From Flavobacteriaceae bacterium (GTDB taxonomy: Bacteria > Bacteroidota > Bacteroidia > Flavobacteriales > Flavobacteriaceae), in assembly GCA_023141985.1 (NCBI GenBank), contig JAGLKH010000474.1:1-5441 (forward strand): 5,441 bases of DNA, written 5' to 3'. This document shows positions 1 through 5,441 of this stretch, in pieces; position 1 is the stretch's first letter; each line of letters opens with the position of its first letter. The translations under genes and the position numbers were made by a program. The notes under the pieces were generated by a model, which was not told the origin of the DNA, searched no databases, and saw only the letters and a program-made list of their open reading frames with translations.

Positions 1-14
1 AACGAATCATTTTT

Positions 15-40
15 TGACGATTTAAGATAATAAATCGTCA
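15..40. repeat. Perfect 10-bp inverted repeat (hairpin) upstream of pnuC
   Basis: TGACGATTTA (15-24) is the exact reverse complement of TAAATCGTCA (31-40), with a 6-nt loop (25-30). No T-tract follows on either strand, so it does not look like an ordinary intrinsic terminator. Its right arm runs into the dispersed repeat that starts at about 36. It could be an mRNA leader hairpin, the end of an upstream gene's transcript, or part of the repeat's insertion site. The inverted repeat is certain; its role is unknown. Confidence 0.6.
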
Positions 41-67
41 TGCTGAGCTTGTTTCGGCATCCCGTAA
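36..67. repeat. Dispersed REP-like intergenic repeat (GTCATGCTGAGCTTG type)
   Basis: The stretch beginning CGTCATGCTGAGCTTG and ending in TTTCGGCATCCC resembles short repeats that I recall scattered between genes in Flavobacteria. It folds on itself: ATGCTGA (40-46) pairs with TTCGGCAT (53-60) with one G-U pair and a short loop. It contains an in-frame ATG at 40 that would add 15 residues to PnuC, but that ATG belongs to the repeat. Two related elements lie at 3461-3490 and 3668-3713. Family membership is from memory and not confirmed by a search. Confidence 0.55.
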
Positions 68-84
68 AAGATAATATTAAACTA

Positions 85-714
85 ATGGAAAACATTATAG
101 ACTTTTTTCTAAAACCCTATGAAACTGCAACAACGTTAAATATTGTGCTGGAAATTTTAGCTGTTATATTTGGAGTATCAAGTGTTTGGTATGCCAAACA
201 AGAAAGTATTTGGGTGTATCCAACAGGAATTATTAGCACAACTATTTACGTTTACATTTGTTTTCAATTTACGTTATACGGGGATTTAATTATCAACGTA
301 TATTACACGTTAATGAGTATTTATGGCTGGTACATGTGGGCAAAACTTTTTAAAGGAGAGCATATTGAAATTACAACATCTTCAATAGGTGATAAGCTTA
401 AGGCATTAGGTATTTTTGTGAGTACAGCTGCATTTGTGATTTGCGTGTATCTTTATTTTAATAGATTCGATAGAATAACGGATTATTTCGATACGTTTAC
501 AACTGGAATATTCTTTGCTGCAATGTGGCTGATGGCAAATAAGAAAATTGAACACTGGTTGCTTTGGATTGGGGGCAATATCATTTCGATTCCTTTATAT
601 TTTATAAAAGGATTGGGATTTTCGGGGATACAATTCACAATATTTTTAGTATTAGCTTATTTAGGATATAAACAATGGAAGAAAAGCTTAAACAACAACC
701 TTCAGACTGTATAA
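85..714 (+). CDS. pnuC: PnuC/PnuT-family vitamin transporter (nicotinamide riboside or thiamine)
   Basis: Inner-membrane transporter of the PnuC family, which moves unphosphorylated B-vitamin compounds by facilitated diffusion and relies on a cytoplasmic kinase to trap them. From the ATG at 85 it is 209 aa, normal for the family. Hydrophobic segments fall at roughly residues 20-36, 42-60, 66-88, 106-125, 134-151, 156-174 and 178-196, fitting the known 7-helix fold. Family motifs are visible: SVWYAK (32-38), WVYPTG (43-48), YGWYMW (80-85) and WLLWIGGN (158-165), the last matching the W-x-x-W-x-x-x-N substrate-site motif. An in-frame ATG at 40 would add 15 residues, but it lies inside a dispersed repeat, and ATG 85 fits the family N-terminus better. 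The 3' end overlaps the kinase gene by 40 nt. Family assignment is firm. Substrate is open: a downstream kinase of NadR type suggests nicotinamide riboside, while the neighbouring TPP-riboswitch receptor makes thiamine (PnuT) equally reasonable. Confidence 0.93.
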   Translation: MENIIDFFLKPYETATTLNIVLEILAVIFGVSSVWYAKQESIWVYPTGIISTTIYVYICFQFTLYGDLIINVYYTLMSIYGWYMWAKLFKGEHIEITTSSIGDKLKALGIFVSTAAFVICVYLYFNRFDRITDYFDTFTTGIFFAAMWLMANKKIEHWLLWIGGNIISIPLYFIKGLGFSGIQFTIFLVLAYLGYKQWKKSLNNNLQTV

Positions 715-1244
715 AAGTAGTCTTATTTGGGCCGGAATCTACTGGTAAAACGACACTATCAAGGCAATTAGCGAGACACTACAACTCGGTTTGGGTGAGA
801 GAATATGCGCGTAGATATCTTCAAGATAAATGGAACAATGAACGCAAAACTTGCGAACCAGAAGATTTGTTACCCATTGCAGTAGGACAAATGAAACTTG
901 AAAACGATTTGGCTCAAAAAACAAATTCAGTGTTAATTTGTGATACCGATTTATTAGAAACTAAAGTATATTCGGACGCATATTATGTTGGCACATGCGA
1001 CCCATTGTTAGAAAAATATGCTTTAGAAAACACTTACGATTTGTATTTTTTAACATATATTGATACACCTTGGGAACCAGACGATTTAAGAGATAAACCT
1101 AATGAGCGTATGCGTATGTTTAAAGCATTTCAAGACGCTCTGATAAAATATAATAGACCATATGTTTTACTTAAAGGAAGCCAAAAACAACGCTTAGAAG
1201 AAGCCGTAAAACATATCGATAACTTGATTAAAAATAAGCCTTGA
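675..1244 (+). CDS. NadR-like P-loop kinase (ribosylnicotinamide kinase-type, possibly for thiamine)
   Basis: A 189-aa cytoplasmic ATP-dependent kinase resembling the C-terminal ribosylnicotinamide kinase domain of NadR, without the NadR DNA-binding or NMN adenylyltransferase domains. Visible motifs are Walker A GPESTGKT (19-26), EYAR (42-45), a strand ending in the acidic CDTD (88-91) that matches the IDTD of NadR, and the lid-like DTPWEPDDLRDKPNER (129-144) with arginines expected to contact phosphate. The ATG at 675 lies inside the end of the transporter gene (40-nt overlap). No other ATG occurs before Walker A, so the start is secure, and translation is probably coupled to pnuC. The pairing implies import followed by phosphorylation: nicotinamide riboside to NMN is the family-based guess. 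Thiamine kinase is an alternative suggested only by the adjacent thiamine-type locus. Family confidence is high, substrate confidence low. Confidence 0.88.
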   Translation: MEEKLKQQPSDCIKVVLFGPESTGKTTLSRQLARHYNSVWVREYARRYLQDKWNNERKTCEPEDLLPIAVGQMKLENDLAQKTNSVLICDTDLLETKVYSDAYYVGTCDPLLEKYALENTYDLYFLTYIDTPWEPDDLRDKPNERMRMFKAFQDALIKYNRPYVLLKGSQKQRLEEAVKHIDNLIKNKP

Positions 1245-2794
1245 ATTTTACCGATAAAGATATTGAACAAATTAAAGGGAAAGGGTTGGCCGTTGAAAAA
1301 GTAAACGCACAAATTCACCTTTTTAAAAAAGGAGTACCTTTTGTGAATCTTAAAAGTGCCGCCACAACTAAAAAAGGAATTCTTTCTTTAAATAAAGAAG
1401 AGATACATCAATATATAAGCTTTTTTGATAGTAACCGAGACGCAGTTACAATGGTAAAATTTGTTCCGGCATCTGGTGCTGCTACAAGAATGTTTAAAAC
1501 CCTTTTTACATTTTTAAAAGAATATAAGCCAAAAACAGAAAGCATAAATTCATATATCAATAAGTATAAAGTTAAAGAATTATCAGTGTTTTTAGTTGGA
1601 TTAGAAAAGCTGCCTTTTTTTGAAGAAGTTGTCAATAAAATTCACAAAGTGATTCCTAATTTTAATGAATTGTCTTATGATGAGAGGCGCGTTGAGTTTA
1701 TAAAAACAATGTTGGATGAGAATAGATTAAATCTTTCTTCCTATCCCAAAGGATTGTTGCCGTTTCACAGATACAGAGAACATATTTCTACTGCTTTTGA
1801 AGAGCATTTATTTGAAGCTGCTTTATATGGTTCATCTAACAATCAAGCCAATTTACATTTTACAATTTCAGAAAGGCACAATCATAAATTTGATGAAGAG
1901 TTTAAATACATTGAGGAGGATGTTGAGGAAAAGACCAGTGTAAAATTTAATATTTCGTTTTCATATCAAAAGCATTCTACAGATACCATTGCAGTAACAA
2001 CAAAAAACGAACCTTTTAGAGATGATGAAGGACGTTTAGTTTTTAGGCCATCCGGACATGGTGCTTTATTGGAAAATTTAAATGATTTAGATGCAGACAT
2101 TATCTTTATTAAGAATATTGATAATGTGGTCGGTTATAAATTTAAGGAAGAAGTAGGAGGATACAAAAAAATGCTTGCAGGAATTTTACTTAAAATACAG
2201 GAACAGGCGTTTAAATATCAAAAAGATTTAGAAAATAATGCTGCTAATAAAGACGACCTAATTCAAATTGCAGAATTTTTATCTCATAAAATGAATGTAC
2301 AAATTGGTTCGGAATTTAAAAAGTACTCTAAAGAATTTAAAATTAAATATTTATTTGAAAAATTAAATCGTCCAATTCGGGTTTGTGGTATGGTAAAAAA
2401 TGAAGGAGAGCCGGGAGGAGGTCCTTTTTGGGTAAGCGGTGAAAATGAAACAGTGTCGTTGCAAATAGTCGAGTCTGCACAAATAGATAAAAAGAAAAAG
2501 CATCAAAAAGAAATTCTAAAAAACGCAACACATTTTAATCCTGTAGATTTGGTCTGTGGTATAAAGGATTATAAGGGTAAAAACTATGATCTCACAAAAT
2601 TTGTAGACTCTGAAACTGCTTTTATAACTATGAAAACTAAAGTAGATAAAGATATAAAGGCATTAGAATTACCAGGACTTTGGAATGGTAGTATGGCACA
2701 TTGGAACACTATTTTTGTAGAAGTGCCATTAATTACTTTTAATCCTGTTAAAACAGTTAACGATTTACTTAAAGCACCACATCAAATTATATAA
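1241..2794 (+). CDS. DUF4301 family protein, possible nucleotidyltransferase-like enzyme
   Basis: A 517-aa soluble protein with no signal peptide or membrane segment, recognised as DUF4301, a mostly Bacteroidota family without assigned function. Start is TTG at 1241, whose TTGA overlaps the TGA stop of the kinase; the next in-frame ATG lies far inside, beyond conserved sequence. Motifs include FVPASGAATRMFK (74-86), LPFHRYREH (173-181), LHFTISERH (205-213), RPSGHGALLENL (269-280), IFIKNIDNV (288-296), CGMVKNEGEPGGGPFW (382-397) and LWNGSMAHWNTIFVEVP (480-496). The G-x-x-T-R-M segment, the later GHG and the D-N after a hydrophobic strand resemble, in the same order, the signature of sugar-1-phosphate nucleotidyltransferases of the UDPGP class. 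That link is my inference. Tight coupling with the transporter and kinase may point to a role in nucleotide or cofactor metabolism, or may only be a shared operon. Confidence 0.87.
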   Translation: MNFTDKDIEQIKGKGLAVEKVNAQIHLFKKGVPFVNLKSAATTKKGILSLNKEEIHQYISFFDSNRDAVTMVKFVPASGAATRMFKTLFTFLKEYKPKTESINSYINKYKVKELSVFLVGLEKLPFFEEVVNKIHKVIPNFNELSYDERRVEFIKTMLDENRLNLSSYPKGLLPFHRYREHISTAFEEHLFEAALYGSSNNQANLHFTISERHNHKFDEEFKYIEEDVEEKTSVKFNISFSYQKHSTDTIAVTTKNEPFRDDEGRLVFRPSGHGALLENLNDLDADIIFIKNIDNVVGYKFKEEVGGYKKMLAGILLKIQEQAFKYQKDLENNAANKDDLIQIAEFLSHKMNVQIGSEFKKYSKEFKIKYLFEKLNRPIRVCGMVKNEGEPGGGPFWVSGENETVSLQIVESAQIDKKKKHQKEILKNATHFNPVDLVCGIKDYKGKNYDLTKFVDSETAFITMKTKVDKDIKALELPGLWNGSMAHWNTIFVEVPLITFNPVKTVNDLLKAPHQII

Positions 2795-2796
2795 TT

Positions 2797-3204
2797 TTGA
2801 ATGTTGAAACACTCATATCAGAATTAACTTTTAAAGCCGTTAGAAGTAGTGGAGCTGGAGGGCAGCATGTAAATAAAGTATCTTCTAAAGTAATGCTCAC
2901 CTTTAATGTTTCAAAATCTCAAGGTTTATCTGAAGAAGAAAAAGAAATTCTTTTAAAAAGATTAGCTTCAAAACTTACCAAAGAACATTTGCTCATTTTA
3001 AATAGTGATGAGAGTCGAAGCCAACATAAAAATAAGGAGTTTGTTATAAAGCGATTTATTAGTTTAATACAAGAGGGATTAGTTATTCCTAAAGAAAGGA
3101 TCCCTACAAAAATTCCTAAAGCGGTTATAAAAAAACGATTAGACGACAAAAGAAAACAATCCGGTAAAAAGGCGGATCGAAAAAAACCAGATTTAGATAA
3201 TTAA
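2797..3204 (+). CDS. arfB: ArfB-type peptidyl-tRNA hydrolase (alternative ribosome rescue)
   Basis: A 135-aa class I release-factor-like protein that rescues ribosomes stalled on mRNA ends by hydrolysing peptidyl-tRNA. The catalytic loop SSGAGGQHVNKVSSKV is at 17-32 with GGQ at 21-23. There is no stop-codon recognition domain, and the length is close to E. coli ArfB (YaeJ, about 140 aa). The lysine/arginine-rich tail from about 103 onward (KIPKAVIKKRLDDKRK and following) corresponds to the C-terminal helix that ArfB places in the empty mRNA channel. The start is TTG at 2797, 2 nt after the DUF4301 stop; the nearby ATG at 2801 is out of frame. It is the last gene of the unit. Its presence beside vitamin genes looks like operon sharing and not a pathway link. 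A housekeeping release factor is excluded by the small size. Confidence 0.92.
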   Translation: MNVETLISELTFKAVRSSGAGGQHVNKVSSKVMLTFNVSKSQGLSEEEKEILLKRLASKLTKEHLLILNSDESRSQHKNKEFVIKRFISLIQEGLVIPKERIPTKIPKAVIKKRLDDKRKQSGKKADRKKPDLDN

Positions 3205-3223
3205 TTTTTAAAATCATTGGATC

Positions 3224-3254
3224 GTAATATTGCATTAACAATAATACTTTGATT
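3224..3254 (+). terminator. Probable terminator of the pnuC-arfB unit
   Basis: GTAATATTG (3224-3232) pairs with CAATAATAC (3239-3247), 8 of 9 positions with one A-A mismatch and a 6-nt loop. It is followed by TTTGATTATTT. It begins 20 nt after the arfB stop. The stem is AT-rich, as expected in this genome, so its strength is uncertain. Confidence 0.5.
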
Positions 3255-3270
3255 ATTTATTTCGTTTTCT

Positions 3271-3297
3271 CTTGAAATTTTTTTATTTCAAAGTTTA
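3271..3297. terminator. Second AT-rich hairpin, possible terminator
   Basis: TTGAAAT (3272-3278) pairs with ATTTCAA (3285-3291) around a loop of six T, extendable by C3271-G3293 with a bulged A, and followed by GTTTATTA. It may reinforce the first hairpin. Because the T-tract is poor it could also be non-functional. Confidence 0.35.
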
Positions 3298-3331
3298 TTA
3301 ATAGTCTACATCATTTATGCGAAAAAAATAA

Positions 3332-3366
3332 TTCACAATTCATAATTCATAATCCGTAATTCATCA
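3332..3366. repeat. Five tandem 7-bp repeats (TTCATAA-like)
   Basis: Consecutive heptads TTCACAA, TTCATAA, TTCATAA, TCCGTAA and TTCATCA run without gaps and end just before the -7 promoter box. Similar AATTCATAATTCATAA tracts are, from memory, common in flavobacterial intergenic DNA. They may be slippage products, and no binding protein can be named. Confidence 0.6.
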
Positions 3367-3375
3367 TTATATTTG
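3346..3375 (+). promoter_or_regulatory. Bacteroidota-type promoter for the TPP-riboswitch transcript
   Basis: TATATTTG (3368-3375) matches the TAnnTTTG -7 element of the Bacteroidota primary sigma factor exactly. A near-match to the TTG -33 element (TTC, 3346-3348) lies at the usual 19-nt spacing. Transcription would start near 3380, just ahead of the riboswitch, which is the position expected. The exact start site is inferred. Confidence 0.65.
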
Positions 3376-3382
3376 CACTGTT

Positions 3383-3460
3383 CTCAAAAAAAGGGGTGCC
3401 TAATATCGGCTGAGATCACACCCATTGAACCTGAGCAGGTAATGCTGCTAAGGAAATTTA
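3383..3460 (+). promoter_or_regulatory. TPP riboswitch (THI-box aptamer)
   Basis: Binds thiamine pyrophosphate in the nascent mRNA and normally lowers expression of the gene behind it. The conserved core is complete: GGGGTGCC (3393-3400), GGCTGAGA (3408-3415), ACCC (3420-3423), GAACCTGA (3427-3434), CAGGTAATGCTG (3436-3447) and AAGGA (3450-3454). Helices seen are P2 GGGTG/CACCC (3394-3398 with 3419-3423), P3 CC/GG (3399-3400 with 3408-3409), P4 CCT/AGG (3430-3432 with 3451-3453) and P5 CAG/CTG (3436-3438 with 3445-3447). P1 is oddly weak: only about three A-U pairs (A-tract 3386-3392 with TTT 3457-3459) before a dispersed repeat begins at 3461. The gene it precedes is a TonB-dependent receptor, a known kind of THI-box target in Bacteroidota. 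Confidence 0.95.
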
Positions 3461-3490
3461 TGTCATTCTGAGTATAGCGAAGAATCTCAT
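3461..3490. repeat. Dispersed repeat (GTCATTCTGAG type) directly after the riboswitch
   Basis: TGTCATTCTGAGTATAGCG and the following AAGAATCTCAT match the form of the very common Bacteroidota intergenic repeat GTCATTCTGAG...GAAGAATCTC. ATTCT (3465-3469) pairs with AGAAT (3481-3485). It abuts the aptamer and shares TGTCATTC with the element at 3668. Family identity is from memory. Confidence 0.6.
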
Positions 3491-3524
3491 TAAAACTAAT
3501 TTTAACAATAGAATAATTACCTCT

Positions 3525-3555
3525 TTTTATTCGACTATATTTTTTTCGAATGAAA
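3525..3555 (+). promoter_or_regulatory. Hairpin enclosing the ATG at 3550
   Basis: TTTTATTCGA (3525-3534) pairs with TCGAATGAAA (3546-3555): ten pairs, one of them T-G, around an 11-nt loop. The 3' arm contains the ATG at 3550-3552. If that ATG is used, the hairpin would hide it from ribosomes. Whether this is a regulatory device or chance in AT-rich DNA is undecided. Confidence 0.4.
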
Positions 3556-5441
3556 TCAACTTTCAAAAAATTATTATTAAATTCTTTAAATAAGAATTTT
3601 TTTAAACAAAGATTCAAATTCAACTTCCTAAATAAGTTACCTGAAATTAAAAATGTAATCACAATTTTGTCATTCCAGCCTTTCGACTTTGCTCAAGATA
3701 AACTGCGGAAGGAACCCATTTTCAGTCTAATTTTTTTATTAGCATTTTCTGTTGTAAATGCACAAGAAAAGCAACAAGACTCAACTAAAATTGAAAAACT
3801 AGAAGAAGTTCTCGTAACGGCTGTCCGTGTAAATGCGACCTCACCGATCACACATTCCAATGTAACTAAAGAAGCTTTGGAAAAGCGCAATTTAGGACAG
3901 GACATTCCTATTCTATTAAACTATTTACCATCAGTTGTTACAACAAGCGATGCAGGCGCAGGAGTAGGTTATACAGGAATTCGTGTTAGAGGTGTTAGTG
4001 CACAATCTACCAATATTACCATCAATGGTATTCCTTATAACGACGCAGAATCTTTAGGAACGTTTTGGGTGGATCTGCCTGATTTTTCATCATCTGTTGA
4101 GAGTTTGCAATTACAACGCGGTGTAGGTACATCTACTAATGGGTCAGGCGCTTTCGGAGCAAGTATAAATATTTTAACAGATGTTATTTCGGAAGATGCA
4201 AAAGGAGAAATTTCTAATGCTTTTGGAAGTTATAATACCAGAAAGCACACCTTAAAATTTAGTACCGGAAAATTAAATAATCATTTTGAAATTGCTGGAC
4301 GTTTGTCTCAAATTAAATCTGATGGCTATATCGATAGAGCAACTTCAAATTTAAAATCATATTTTTTACAAGCATCTTATGTAGATTCCAACACCTTAAT
4401 TAAAGGATTGGTATTTGGAGGCCATGAAATTACATATCAAGCCTGGAATGGTATTGATGCAGCAACTTTAAAAAATGATAGAACATTCAACCCTTCAGGA
4501 ATGTATGCTGATGATCAAGGCAATATTCTGTTTTATGATAATGAAGTTGACAACTATAAACAAGATCATTATCAATTGCATTGGAGTGAACGATTTGATA
4601 ACAACTGGTCATCAAATCTTGGGTTAAATTACACCTATGGAAGAGGGTATTTTGAGCAGTATAAAGAAGATCAGGACTTTTCAGATTATGATTTTGCCGA
4701 AATTACCATTGGAGGAGAAACCATTAATATTACCGATTTAATTCGTCGTCGCTGGTTAGACAATGATTTTTATGTGGTTAATGCTAATGTAAATTATAAG
4801 AATGATAAGATTAACATGTCGTTTGGAGGTTCATATAGTAGTTATGATGGCGACCATTTTGGGGAAGTTATTTGGGCACAATATGCAAGTGATAGCCAAA
4901 TTAGAGAACGTTATTATGATGGCAATGGAATGAAAAATGACTTTAGCATTTTTGCAAAATCAACTTATAAATTGAGCAATAAAGTTAGTCTTTATGGTGA
5001 TTTACAATTACGATTGGTAGATTATAAAACCTCTGGATTAACATCAAATAGAGTAAATTTATTAGTTGATGAAAATTATAACTTCTTCAATCCAAAAGCC
5101 GGAATCACATATAAGTTGAATGGTGAAAACAATTTATATTTTTCGTATGCAAGAGCGAATCGTGAACCGAGTAGAAGTGATTTTAAAAACAATCAGGATA
5201 TTAAACCAGAGCAGCTTAATGATTTTGAATTGGGTTGGAGACATACAACCGAAAAATTTAATATTAATGCGAATGCCTATTATATGCTATATAATGAGCA
5301 GTTGGCACTTACTGGAAACATAGATGATACAGGAACACCCGTTAGAGTAAATAATGGCGAAAGCTATAGGCTAGGTCTTGAAGTTGAGACAAGAATAAAA
5401 GTTTCAAACAAGTTCACAGTACAACCTAATTTTACATTAAG
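3550..5441 (+). CDS. TonB-dependent outer-membrane receptor, probably for thiamine (3' end beyond window)
   Basis: Outer-membrane beta-barrel receptor that takes up a scarce ligand using TonB energy. The upstream TPP riboswitch makes thiamine or a derivative the likely ligand. In the longest frame (630 complete codons, truncated by the window end), residues 57-71 form a signal-peptide core (IFSLIFLLAFSVVNA) with cleavage before Q72. The plug domain follows from LEEVLVTAVR (84-93), with GIRVRGVSAQSTNITINGIP (143-162) and LQRGVGTSTNGSGAFGASIN near 183-202. Beta-barrel sequence then runs to the end, including YFSYARANREPSRSDF near 525-540. There is no N-terminal carboxypeptidase-like domain. Residues 1-56 are unlike a signal peptide and contain repeat-derived FDFAQDKLRKE. 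The start is therefore uncertain: ATG 3550, in-frame TTG 3667, or CTG 3703, which would give MRKEP plus the hydrophobic core. The reading frame is intact through the window. Confidence 0.9.
   Translation, partial: MKSTFKKLLLNSLNKNFFKQRFKFNFLNKLPEIKNVITILSFQPFDFAQDKLRKEPIFSLIFLLAFSVVNAQEKQQDSTKIEKLEEVLVTAVRVNATSPITHSNVTKEALEKRNLGQDIPILLNYLPSVVTTSDAGAGVGYTGIRVRGVSAQSTNITINGIPYNDAESLGTFWVDLPDFSSSVESLQLQRGVGTSTNGSGAFGASINILTDVISEDAKGEISNAFGSYNTRKHTLKFSTGKLNNHFEIAGRLSQIKSDGYIDRATSNLKSYFLQASYVDSNTLIKGLVFGGHEITYQAWNGIDAATLKNDRTFNPSGMYADDQGNILFYDNEVDNYKQDHYQLHWSERFDNNWSSNLGLNYTYGRGYFEQYKEDQDFSDYDFAEITIGGETINITDLIRRRWLDNDFYVVNANVNYKNDKINMSFGGSYSSYDGDHFGEVIWAQYASDSQIRERYYDGNGMKNDFSIFAKSTYKLSNKVSLYGDLQLRLVDYKTSGLTSNRVNLLVDENYNFFNPKAGITYKLNGENNLYFSYARANREPSRSDFKNNQDIKPEQLNDFELGWRHTTEKFNINANAYYMLYNEQLALTGNIDDTGTPVRVNNGESYRLGLEVETRIKVSNKFTVQPNFTL
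3579..3603 (+). terminator. Possible intrinsic terminator in the receptor leader
   Basis: AAATTCTT (3579-3586) pairs perfectly with AAGAATTT (3592-3599) around a 5-nt loop, and the T run continues to 3603. The stem has only one G-C pair, so it is weak. Lying between the riboswitch and the signal peptide, it is where an expression platform would be expected, provided translation starts downstream of it. In the longest reading frame it would fall inside coding sequence. Confidence 0.3.
3668..3713. repeat. Dispersed repeat fused into the receptor reading frame
   Basis: TGTCATTCCAGCCTTTCGAC and the following TTTGCTCAAGATAAACTGCG GAAGGAAC resemble the flavobacterial intergenic repeat whose reverse strand reads ..TTGAGCAAAGTCGAAAGG... 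In the receptor frame it encodes QPFDFAQDKLRKE, a peptide I recall from many unrelated Bacteroidota predicted proteins. It shares TGTCATTC with the element at 3461, about 207 bp upstream. It ends directly before the hydrophobic core of the signal peptide. Confidence 0.6.

Noticed and set aside
40..84. ATG at 40 as the pnuC start
   Set aside because: It is inside a dispersed repeat, and the 15 added residues do not resemble the family N-terminus; ATG 85 fits.
3332..3366. Tandem heptads as a CRISPR array
   Set aside because: The units are contiguous 7-mers without spacers and no cas gene is present.
3384..3662. 92-codon minus-strand reading frame
   Set aside because: It runs antisense across the riboswitch, repeat and AT-rich spacer and shows no recognisable protein features.
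3461..3713. Insertion sequence in the receptor leader
   Set aside because: No transposase and no terminal inverted repeats; the edges are short dispersed repeats in direct orientation only over TGTCATTC.
3693..3905. 70-codon minus-strand reading frame
   Set aside because: It is antisense to the signal peptide and plug of the receptor, whose own frame is clearly coding.
5120..5323. 67-codon plus-strand reading frame
   Set aside because: It lies out of frame inside conserved beta-barrel sequence of the receptor.

Overview
The window is AT-rich DNA that reads as Bacteroidota, most likely a marine or aquatic Flavobacteriaceae. Supporting signs are a DUF4301 gene, a TonB-dependent receptor with a cleavage site of the ..NA|Q type, a TAnnTTTG promoter box of the Bacteroidota housekeeping sigma factor, weak or absent Shine-Dalgarno sites, and scattered short repeats of the GTCATTCTGAG / GTCATGCTGAG kind. 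All genes are on the + strand.

Left part (1-3204): after a short leader with a perfect hairpin and a dispersed repeat comes a tightly packed four-gene unit. It encodes a PnuC/PnuT-type vitamin transporter (85-714), a stand-alone P-loop kinase like the ribosylnicotinamide kinase half of NadR (675-1244), a DUF4301 protein (1241-2794) and an ArfB-type peptidyl-tRNA hydrolase (2797-3204). Junctions are a 40-nt overlap, a 4-nt TTGA overlap and a 2-nt gap. The last two genes both appear to start at TTG. The transporter and kinase make a plausible import-and-trap pair: the vitamin enters by facilitated diffusion and phosphorylation keeps it inside. The substrate could be nicotinamide riboside or, given the thiamine locus next door, thiamine.

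Middle (3205-3549): two AT-rich hairpins probably end the first operon. Then come five tandem heptads, a TAnnTTTG promoter and a clear TPP (THI-box) riboswitch at about 3383-3460.

Right part (3550-5441, runs off the window): a TonB-dependent outer-membrane receptor under the TPP riboswitch, so probably for thiamine or a derivative. About 250 bp of AT-rich sequence, edged by two dispersed repeats, lies between the aptamer and the signal peptide. It appears to have replaced both the 3' strand of riboswitch helix P1 and the original start codon, so the longest reading frame carries an odd 56-residue N-terminal extension including the repeat-derived peptide FDFAQDKLRKE. How this receptor is now started and regulated is the most unusual question in the window.
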